59,002 nucleotides of DNA from the NCBI GenBank assembly GCA_003612485.1, contig RAZA01000028.1:1-59002 (forward strand). Reading direction: 5' to 3'. Position numbers and translations under genes: made by a program. Positions 50,343-56,938 of the stretch are shown piece by piece. The notes beneath the pieces are model-generated. The model had not been told where the DNA came from, searched no databases, and saw only the letters and a list, made by a program, of their open reading frames with translations. How positions within the stretch are numbered: the stretch's first letter is position 1; every line of letters begins with the position of its first letter. This DNA is from a bacterium D16-50 (GTDB lineage Bacteria > Bacillota > Clostridia > Lachnospirales > Lachnospiraceae).

Positions 50343-51281
50343 ATGGCAGAGATTACAGCGGCAATGGTGAAGGAGCTGCGGGAGCAGACCGGAGCCGGCA
50401 TGATGGACTGCAAGAAGGCTCTGAATGAGACCAATGGAAATATGGAAGAGGCTGTGGAGGTTCTGAGGAAGAACGGTCAGGCCAAGGCAGTAAAGAAGGA
50501 AGGCAGGATCGCGGCGGAGGGACTGTGCCGTATTGCGCGCAATGGCGATACTGTGGCAGCGGTGGTGGAGGTGAACTCCGAGACCGATTTCGTGGCCAAG
50601 AACGAGACCTTCCAGCAGTTTGTGGAGGCAGTGGCAAGTCAGGCCGTGAATTCAGCGGCAGCCGATGTGGATGCGTTCATGGAGGAGGCTTGGTGCGAGG
50701 ACGCTTCCAAGACCGTGAAGGAAGCCCTAGTGGACAAGATCGCCGTGATCGGTGAGAAGCTGAGCATCCGGAGATTCGAGAGGGTGGAGGCAGCGGAAGG
50801 CTGCGTAGCTACCTATATACATGGGGGTGGACGTATCGGCGTTATCGTGGAGGGCAAGACCGCAGTGGTGAACGAGGCTGTGAAGGAGGCTCTGGTCAAC
50901 ATTGCCATGCAGATCGCGGCGCTGAGCCCCAAGTATGTGGCCACGTCGGATGTGTCCGAGGAGTACAAGGCTCATGAGAAGGAGATTATTGCGGCACAGA
51001 TCGCTCAGGATCCCAAGATGGCAGGTAAGCCTGAGAAGGTCATCGAGGGCGCAGTGATGGGCCGCCTGAATAAGGAGCTGAAGGAAGTGTGCCTCCTTGA
51101 GCAGGTTTATGTGAAGGCTGAGGACGGCAAGCAGACCGTTGCCCAGTACCTTGCGCAGGTTTCCAAGGAGAACGGTACGGAGCTTTGCGTCAAGAAGTTC
51201 GTCCGCTTCGAGACCGGAGAAGGCATTGAGAAGAAGCAGGAGGATTTTGCTGCTGAGGTTGCTGCGCAGATGAACGCGTAG
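50343..51281 (+). CDS. tsf: Translation elongation factor Ts
   Basis: Nucleotide exchange factor for EF-Tu. VKELREQTGAGMMDCKKALNE and EVNSETDFVAKNETF are the two EF-Ts signatures. 312 aa. ATG 50343 with CGGAGGTAAG upstream. Followed by a terminator rather than by pyrH. Confidence 0.98.
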   Translation: MAEITAAMVKELREQTGAGMMDCKKALNETNGNMEEAVEVLRKNGQAKAVKKEGRIAAEGLCRIARNGDTVAAVVEVNSETDFVAKNETFQQFVEAVASQAVNSAAADVDAFMEEAWCEDASKTVKEALVDKIAVIGEKLSIRRFERVEAAEGCVATYIHGGGRIGVIVEGKTAVVNEAVKEALVNIAMQIAALSPKYVATSDVSEEYKAHEKEIIAAQIAQDPKMAGKPEKVIEGAVMGRLNKELKEVCLLEQVYVKAEDGKQTVAQYLAQVSKENGTELCVKKFVRFETGEGIEKKQEDFAAEVAAQMNA

Positions 51282-51318
51282 AAATTTGTCGAAATCAGGC
51301 GAATAGCGATAAGAATGA

Positions 51319-51363
51319 GAACCCTTGTAAGTGGTGTGGGAATGCCATTTACAGGGGTTTTTG
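51319..51363 (+). terminator. Terminator after tsf
   Basis: AACCC-TTGTAAGTGG pairs with CCATTTACAG-GGGTT around a 10-nt loop, followed by TTTTTG. Confidence 0.8.
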
Positions 51364-51389
51364 CTATTATATCTTGGAAATTTCATTTC

Positions 51390-51418
51390 TTGACACTATC
51401 ACGATATACCGTTATAAT
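51390..51418 (+). promoter_or_regulatory. Consensus sigma-A promoter of the XRE/nucleotidyltransferase pair
   Basis: TTGACA (51390-51395), 17-bp spacer, TATAAT (51413-51418): both boxes perfect. Strongest sigma-A promoter in the window. It lies 38 bp before the predicted start codon. Confidence 0.85.
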
Positions 51419-51455
51419 CAATAGAAAAAGAATCTATGAAATGGAGAATAGAGAA

Positions 51456-52043
51456 ATGGAATTGATGAGTTTGTTAAAGGAAAAGCAGCTTTCAGTTTAT
51501 CAGTGCGCTAAGGAAAGCCATGTACCATATTCTACATTGTCAGATATTGTGAAAGGAAAAACCAGAATTGAAAAATGTACAGCAGAAACAATATATAAAT
51601 TAGCGAGGACGCTCCATGTGACAATGGAAGAACTTTTGATAGAATGTTTTAGAGAAGATGAAAATGTCCCCATTTTAAAAGATTTTGAAATATATAAAAG
51701 TAATATCTGCCATTTAGTGAAAGATAAGGGGGATATGGACTTTATTATTGATATTTTAAAAGAAAATCAAATAAGGGCTTATTGGGAACGACAATGGTAT
51801 CGGGAAAGCTTTTATCTTCTGGCTATGGTAGATTACTTAAGCAGGGAAAATGGACTTCCATTGTGCAATGATTATGAAGATATAAGGAATTGTACATTGC
51901 CGGAGCCGTTATATCCGTGGGATGTTGTTCTTGCTGCAAAATTGGATGATTCCCTTGATAGGAAAGAACAATGTTTAAAAGAAGCGATTCCCGAATTTTT
52001 GAGGTTTAATATTATAGAAAGCGAGATTAGGAATGTCTGTTGA
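51456..52043 (+). CDS. XRE-type HTH regulator (candidate antitoxin)
   Basis: 195 aa from ATG 51456 (GGAG 9 bp before it); ATG 51441 has no such site and longer frames run into the promoter. Residues about 5-60 are a Cro/CI helix-turn-helix (LSVYQCAKESHVPYSTLSDIVKGKTRIEKC). Residues 70-195 form a helical domain (KGDMDFIIDILKENQIRAYWERQWYRESFYLLAMVDYL) that I do not recognise. It overlaps the nucleotidyltransferase gene by 11 bp. AT-rich codon use contrasts with the flagellar genes. Likely represses its own promoter and neutralises its partner; this is inference from architecture. Confidence 0.82.
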   Translation: MELMSLLKEKQLSVYQCAKESHVPYSTLSDIVKGKTRIEKCTAETIYKLARTLHVTMEELLIECFREDENVPILKDFEIYKSNICHLVKDKGDMDFIIDILKENQIRAYWERQWYRESFYLLAMVDYLSRENGLPLCNDYEDIRNCTLPEPLYPWDVVLAAKLDDSLDRKEQCLKEAIPEFLRFNIIESEIRNVC

Positions 52044-52761
52044 GAAAGGTTTTACCAAAGAAAATTTGGATTATTATTTGAAGGAACTTGCAAAAGAGTT
52101 TCGGAAGAGAAATGGAAAAAATATGCCTGCTGAGATTGTGTTAGTTGGAGGCGCGGCAATCCTTGCCAATTATGGGTTTCGTGAAATGACCTATGATATA
52201 GATGCGGTCATAACAGCATCATCGGCCATGAAGGGAGCGGTTAATGCAGTAGGAGACCGTCTCGGTTTGCCAAATGGCTGGCTGAATGCAGATTTTAGGA
52301 ATACGAGTTCTTATAGTCCTAAATTATCTCAATACTCTAAGTATTACGGTACCTATTCTAATGTGTTGAAAATCAGGACAATTAGCGCGGAGTATCTTGT
52401 TGCCATGAAATTAATGTCCGGGAGACGTTATAAGAAAGATTTGTCTGATATTATTGGTATTTTGGGTGAACAAGAAAGAATGGGAGAGCCTTTAAGCTAT
52501 CAGCAGATTGATTGTGCAGTAAAAAATCTGTATGGCGGATGGGATAATATTTCTGAATATGCAATGCAGGTTTTGAAAGCAGCTTTAGATTCAGAAAACC
52601 TAAAAGAATTATTTATGGAACAAGAACGTGAAGAGGCATTGTCAAAACAGGCAGTACTTCAAGTCCAAAAATATGAAGGAGAAAAAGTAAAGGAAAGTAA
52701 TGTAGATGAGATTATTCAAAAAGCTTTAAGGAAGAAAAGGGATAGCAGAGATGTGAGATAA
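52033..52761 (+). CDS. DUF6036-type nucleotidyltransferase (candidate toxin)
   Basis: 242 aa. The nucleotidyltransferase core is visible: Gly39-Gly40 in VLVGGAAILANYGFR, and Asp55-x-Asp57 in MTYDIDAVI (the GG..DxD metal site). EYLVAMKLMSGRRYKKDLSDI is the conserved later segment of DUF6036/AbiEii-like proteins. The C-terminal tail is Lys/Glu-rich. Start ATG 52033 overlaps the XRE gene. Related AbiEii/MenT enzymes add nucleotides to tRNA and halt growth; whether this one does is unknown. Confidence 0.82.
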   Translation: MSVEKGFTKENLDYYLKELAKEFRKRNGKNMPAEIVLVGGAAILANYGFREMTYDIDAVITASSAMKGAVNAVGDRLGLPNGWLNADFRNTSSYSPKLSQYSKYYGTYSNVLKIRTISAEYLVAMKLMSGRRYKKDLSDIIGILGEQERMGEPLSYQQIDCAVKNLYGGWDNISEYAMQVLKAALDSENLKELFMEQEREEALSKQAVLQVQKYEGEKVKESNVDEIIQKALRKKRDSRDVR

Positions 52762-52775
52762 AAAGAGGTGCGATA

Positions 52776-52835
52776 ATGATAACGGATAAGAAAGAAATCG
52801 AGAGTGTGCTTCAGATTGGTGAGAAATCTTATTGA
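52776..52835 (+). CDS. Possible 19-residue ORF or gene remnant
   Basis: ATG 52776 follows AAGAGGTG and encodes MITDKKEIESVLQIGEKSY, then TGA. It may be a small peptide of the preceding module or the remaining start of a deleted gene. The following 116 bp hold a CCCGG/CCGGG dyad (52904-52920) and no gene. Confidence 0.3.
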   Translation: MITDKKEIESVLQIGEKSY

Positions 52836-52951
52836 TACTTCTATCGGAACGTTTGACATCAGTAAATATTAAATTATTGGGCAAAACAGCAAATTCAAAG
52901 GAACCCGGGAGATTTCCGGGAAGAACAAAAGTAGGAGGAACAAGAACAAAT

Positions 52952-53530
52952 ATGAATAAATGGAAGAAACGTGGGAAACGTATACTGGCATTTTTTCTTA
53001 TTCTTGGATTCATCGGCGGAACAATGGAGCATTTGGGGGTTACCGTAACTGCAGCTGATACAGATAGGAGCGAAGTTCTGGGGGACAAAAACGATATGTC
53101 AGCAAAGGATACTGTCCAGCCCGCATGTACCTGCTCGATTCAATGTACGGCAGAAGTGGAAGCGGCAGATTGCCCTATATGCGAGGAGGATTTGTCTTCC
53201 TGCAGCGGTAAAGCTCTTACAGACAATCCGGACGAAAGCAAGGATACAGATACCGAAAAGCCGGAAAATTTTCCGGCAGATTCAGAGGCTGTCGTTGTGG
53301 AAGAGTTTATTAAAAGGCTTCCGTCACTGGAGGAGCTAAAAACGCTTGATCAGAAGAAGAAAGATGCGGCTTACGAGCAGATTCAAAAGGCATTCGACGC
53401 CTATGAGAGTCTGGAAGAAGAACAGAAAGCTCTGCTCCAAGGAGCGGAAGAGCAGCTGAAAGCGCTGCTGGAATATTTCACGGAATTGGTTATGCCGTTG
53501 GCAACAGACCAGCAGGTAACAGCTGCCTGA
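52952..53530 (+). CDS. N-terminal fragment: signal peptide and Cys-rich/helical region
   Basis: 192 aa ending at TGA 53528. Signal peptide (KRILAFFLILGFIGGTMEHLGVTVTAA), then CTCSIQCTAEVEAADCPIC, a Cys-rich motif I associate with Lachnospiraceae surface proteins. A helical unit follows (IKRLPSLEELKTLDQ, then YESLEEEQKALL). It could be secreted alone. The same frame stays open 6 bp after the stop. Confidence 0.7.
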   Translation: MNKWKKRGKRILAFFLILGFIGGTMEHLGVTVTAADTDRSEVLGDKNDMSAKDTVQPACTCSIQCTAEVEAADCPICEEDLSSCSGKALTDNPDESKDTDTEKPENFPADSEAVVVEEFIKRLPSLEELKTLDQKKKDAAYEQIQKAFDAYESLEEEQKALLQGAEEQLKALLEYFTELVMPLATDQQVTAA

Positions 53531-53536
53531 AATGCA

Positions 53537-55045
53537 ATGACAGCTGCCATGATCAATTGGGAAGCTGAAGTAGATTTATCCGGCGATAATCTTACGGGAG
53601 AAGCGTGGAAACGTATATTCCTGAACGTAGTAGAGAATAATCCGGATTTGTTTTATGTGTTGGTTATCACGCCTTTCACTGACGGTGCAGGCATCATTCA
53701 AAAATGTACATTTACCTATAGTACAGAATACGATCAAAACAGTGTTAAAGAATACAAGGCGGCAATTGACAACGTTTTCAATGAAGTTATTGAAGCAAAT
53801 ATGACTGATGAACAGAAAGCGCTTGCGCTTCATGATTATTTAGTTCAGCATATGGTATATGACCAAAATGCGAATAATAATTTGGGAATTGAAAAGAGAA
53901 ACGCATATGAAGCGCTGGTAAACGGTATCGGAGTCTGTCAGGGTTATACGCTTGCCTACGCCGCTCTGCTTAATAAAGCGGGAATAAAGGTTGAGTATTG
54001 CAGAAGTAAATCCATGAATCATATATGGAATTATGTAAAACTGGACGGCAATTGGTATCATGCAGACTTAACGTATGATGATATAGCTGCCAGCTCACAG
54101 ACCGGAGAAACCGGTTATGTAAAACATATCTATTTTCTGCTCAGCGACGATGCCATGAGGAACGCACAATTGGAACATAGCTGGGATGCCAATGATATAA
54201 CATGTTCTGACACAAAATATGATAATTACTGGCATAAGACCGCTCCTTTAACAGAGTCCGCCATTTATACTGTGAATGGCAGTTCATATTATCTGAAAAG
54301 TAAAACGGTTTCTAATAACCCAAATATATGCCTCGGCGCTGCGCTGATGAAACGGGATTCCAGCGGAACCGAGACCGAAGTGGCAAGCTTTGAAATAGAA
54401 AACTTAGGGTCGGGATGGCCGATGTGGAAGGAATCTGTTTCCAGACTTTCCTGTTCAAAAGGAGTCTTATACTTTAACGTGGGGAATTCCATCTATTCCC
54501 TTCATCCGTCGGTAACTAATACCCCGGAAAAAATTTATCAGTATGACGGCACAAGCAAGCAGATTGTGACCGGTCTTTTGGTAAGCGGGAATGAGATGAC
54601 ATTAGAGATTTATGACCAAACCAGCGCAAAACTGGAAAAAATACAAGTCCCGATTTTTACTTTAAGCGCAAGTGAATCTAAAGTGAAAGTAGGTTATACA
54701 AAAGCTCCGGTGCTGACAGCGAATCCCCTTGCTTCCGGGTTTATCTGGTTGAAACAGAATACAAATAATGGCTGGGAGGTCATTAGCGGAGCGAATAGTT
54801 CTAATTATACCATAGAGACAGGGTTGGCAGAGGGCAGTTACACATATCGTGTTGAGGCTACACTGGGTGGAAAATCCGTATCTGCTGAAATAACCATAAC
54901 CGTAACAGAGCGGGAAGAACAGAAGAATTTTGCTTTTTCTGAAAAATCAAAGACAGTGACCTATGGAGACGCAGACTTTACTGTGACTGCCGGGGGGCAG
55001 AGAGCGGATCTTCCGTCAGCTACAGCAGCTCAGACCCTTCGGTAG
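53537..55045 (+). CDS. Middle fragment: transglutaminase-like domain
   Basis: 502 aa, no signal peptide and no ribosome binding site, in the same frame as the previous fragment. The transglutaminase/protease-like triad is complete: Cys in IGVCQGY (codon 53936), His in NHIWNYV (54020) and Asp in HADLTYDD (54065). A beta-rich tail follows with an Ig-like segment (EITITVTEREEQ). After the G6 tract the last 16 residues are out-of-frame. Confidence 0.7.
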   Translation: MTAAMINWEAEVDLSGDNLTGEAWKRIFLNVVENNPDLFYVLVITPFTDGAGIIQKCTFTYSTEYDQNSVKEYKAAIDNVFNEVIEANMTDEQKALALHDYLVQHMVYDQNANNNLGIEKRNAYEALVNGIGVCQGYTLAYAALLNKAGIKVEYCRSKSMNHIWNYVKLDGNWYHADLTYDDIAASSQTGETGYVKHIYFLLSDDAMRNAQLEHSWDANDITCSDTKYDNYWHKTAPLTESAIYTVNGSSYYLKSKTVSNNPNICLGAALMKRDSSGTETEVASFEIENLGSGWPMWKESVSRLSCSKGVLYFNVGNSIYSLHPSVTNTPEKIYQYDGTSKQIVTGLLVSGNEMTLEIYDQTSAKLEKIQVPIFTLSASESKVKVGYTKAPVLTANPLASGFIWLKQNTNNGWEVISGANSSNYTIETGLAEGSYTYRVEATLGGKSVSAEITITVTEREEQKNFAFSEKSKTVTYGDADFTVTAGGQRADLPSATAAQTLR

Positions 55046-55383
55046 CATCTGTTGATTCAAAGACAGGAACAGTCAGAATCCTGAAAACAGGCAGCGCTGT
55101 CATCACAGCCACAGCTTCTGGGACGGATGATTATCTGGAAGCAGCAAGTTCATATACGCTGACTGTCTCTCCAAGGAAACTTACATGGGACGTAAGCGAA
55201 TTGGAAGCGGCAGACCGACTGGATCTCATCAAAGACAAGGCAGCGACTCTGTACGGTGAACTGAAGCTTATAGGCATTTTGGAAAAAGATTTGAAAACCG
55301 TCCGGTTCGACTGTCCGGCAGATAAGCTGTCCGGCATCTACGAGACAGTGGCAGAGGGCAGACAGAAAGTGGCCCTTTCCTGA
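54997..55383 (+). other. Open segment between frameshift and second TGA
   Basis: In the +1 frame the sequence reads AESGSSVSYSSSDPSVASVD, then SKTGTVRILKTGSAVITATA: a clear bacterial Ig-like (BIg2) repeat continuing the middle fragment. It ends at TGA 55381. It has no start codon of its own with a binding site and is not treated as a gene. Confidence 0.65.
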
Positions 55384-55410
55384 AAGAGCGAGCAGGACAA
55401 ACCGGTTCTT

Positions 55411-56115
55411 TTGGGGGACGGGAAAGATAATTATACTATACCTGCCGCTTTGCCGGAGATTTCAGGCAAAATCAATGTAGTGAATGATTCTGTTTTGGAT
55501 TCAGCGGACGGAACCAGCTTCAAACTGCAAGTAGAAAGCGGCATCTCCAAAGTACCGGATGCTTTAAAGAATATGGAACATTTGAATACGCCGGGCAAAA
55601 TCGAGAAAGTGCTGAAGCTGGAATTACAAGAAAAATACAGCGGAATTACAGACGCAAATATGGTAATCTACGATGTGGAACTTCTGGTAAATATCGATGG
55701 AAAAGGATGGGAGAAAGTGACTAAGGATAATTTCCCGACAGACGGTTTAACCATAACTCTGCCTTATCCATCCGGAACAGAAAGAAGTACCCATGACTTT
55801 GTGGTATCCCATATGTTTACGGCTGATAAGAATGACTGCCATGCGGGAGATGTGGAATATCTGTCGGCAACGAAAACGGAGAAAGGCATTACATTTAAGG
55901 TATATGGACTGTCCCCGATTGCCATAGGCTGGAAAGAAGTAGACAGCAGTTTTTCCGGCGACGGCGAAAACGGCAATGGATCTAGCACGCCGACATTTAC
56001 CGATAATAAAACGGATGCTTCTCCTATCGGTGACAATCTGCCGATTATACTGTATGTACTGCTGGGGGTGGGCGGGACTATCCCAAAGTTTGTGAAAACC
56101 TCCAAACTGATGTAA
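55411..56115 (+). CDS. C-terminal fragment of the surface protein
   Basis: 234 aa in the same frame as the segment before TGA 55381. Beta-rich surface-protein tail (MVIYDVELLVNIDGKGWEKV, FVVSHMFTADKNDCHAGDVE), a Gly/Ser/Thr linker and a C-terminal hydrophobic stretch (NLPIILYVLLGVGGTI) without the usual basic stop-transfer tail. No signal peptide or binding site at its ATG. The 3' end runs into a terminator. Confidence 0.6.
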   Translation: MGDGKDNYTIPAALPEISGKINVVNDSVLDSADGTSFKLQVESGISKVPDALKNMEHLNTPGKIEKVLKLELQEKYSGITDANMVIYDVELLVNIDGKGWEKVTKDNFPTDGLTITLPYPSGTERSTHDFVVSHMFTADKNDCHAGDVEYLSATKTEKGITFKVYGLSPIAIGWKEVDSSFSGDGENGNGSSTPTFTDNKTDASPIGDNLPIILYVLLGVGGTIPKFVKTSKLM

Positions 56116-56142
56116 GATAAGATTACTCGGTTTGGAGGTTTT
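56095..56142. terminator. Bidirectional terminator
   Basis: Perfect 13-bp arms AAAACCTCCAAAC (56095-56107) and GTTTGGAGGTTTT (56130-56142). It overlaps the last codons of the surface gene and can also serve the convergent minus-strand genes. Confidence 0.8.
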
Positions 56143-56144
56143 AG

Positions 56145-56222
56145 TATGGCAAGAAAAAACGAAAGCCTACGAAAAAGTAGCAATGAGGGAAATGATGTGC
56201 AGCTAACTCAACAAAAAATCTG
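56145..56222 (+). other. Short unexplained ORF/remnant region
   Basis: ATG 56145 opens a 25-codon frame (MARKNESLRKSSNEGNDVQL..). The overlapping frame reads EKTKAYEKVAMREMM before a stop, vaguely like the start of an IS256-type transposase. Too short to assign. The remainder of 56116-56301 shows no gene. Confidence 0.25.
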
Positions 56223-56301
56223 ATGTCAGACTTAAAGCGCGTATACGCTGCCGACAGCCTTTTAAAAATGCTGCATACCCATTCTGTTTTTATGACAGAC
56301 C

Positions 56302-56901
56302 TCATTCCATGCAGGTCGAAAAATGTATAGAAGATAAAATACTGATAGGGCAAAAGTATAAACACCAAAACTCTAATACCGCTATACCGATCCACGTCTG
56401 ACTATCTGCTTTGAATACACCAAGCATAGGCATAATCAAACAGGAGATAAAAAACACTCCATGTATCATGAGAAGATATTTTAGCCCTTTATCTGTTTTT
56501 GTCCGTGCTTTTATGGTCAGTCCGGCAAAGAATGTGGCCAATGACATAACCCCATAGCCCAATAGGTCATAGTTAAACAAGAGTCCAAATTGTTGAAAAT
56601 CCAGAAGGATTGCGGCTTGCTCTGTCAAATCATTTAATCGTACAGTTGTCAGCTGCGCAAAATAAACCAACAAAATGATAGCAGCATATATGACGGAAAA
56701 AGCTACGGAAACATAGCCTGCTGCTTTTACTTCTTTCTCGGCAAAATAAGCATATCCGCACATCATCAGCACAAAACTAAACGCAATGAACATAGACGAA
56801 AAATAGCTTCCATAATGAAAATCAAATAACATGGATAGGGCAAAGCAGAGTACTGCAATGAAATTTGCAATAGACCCATACACACCGATTTTCTTATTCA
56901 T
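56302..56901 (-). CDS. Six-TM integral membrane protein, function unknown
   Basis: About 199 aa on the minus strand. Six hydrophobic helices with short loops, including IGVYGSIANFIAVLCFALSMLF, MFIAFSFVLMMCGYAYF, and LMIHGVFFISCLIMPML. No catalytic motif seen. ATG at 56901 on the complement, with GGGAGGG upstream. It begins 37 bp after the serine hydrolase stop and probably shares its mRNA. No family recognised. Confidence 0.75.
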   Translation of the reverse strand: MNKKIGVYGSIANFIAVLCFALSMLFDFHYGSYFSSMFIAFSFVLMMCGYAYFAEKEVKAAGYVSVAFSVIYAAIILLVYFAQLTTVRLNDLTEQAAILLDFQQFGLLFNYDLLGYGVMSLATFFAGLTIKARTKTDKGLKYLLMIHGVFFISCLIMPMLGVFKADSQTWIGIAVLEFWCLYFCPISILSSIHFSTCME

Positions 56902-56938
56902 CAACCTACATCACCCTCCCAAAAGAAATTCAACCAGT

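Larger units (their letters stand above)
52952..56115 (+). pseudogene. Broken transglutaminase-like cell-surface protein gene
   Basis: One ancestral reading frame can be followed from ATG 52952 (RBS GTAGGAGGAA) to 56115. It encodes a signal peptide, Cys-rich motif, helical domain, transglutaminase-like domain, Ig/BIg2-like repeats and a C-terminal hydrophobic segment. It is interrupted by TGA at 53528-53530 and TGA at 55381-55383, both in frame with their flanks. There is also a frameshift at the six-G run 54992-54997, where a seventh G would restore the frame. Protein similarity style continues across all three breaks. Either a decayed gene, or assembly error must be excluded. Confidence 0.75.

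Noticed and set aside
52952..56115. TGA as selenocysteine or tryptophan in the surface gene
   Set aside because: TGA ends many intact genes here (for example at 1035 and 3135), no SECIS-like element or selenoprotein motif is seen, and a separate frameshift supports decay or error.
56141..56395. 84-codon minus-strand frame after the six-TM gene
   Set aside because: Overlaps the membrane protein end and the bidirectional terminator; no protein features.
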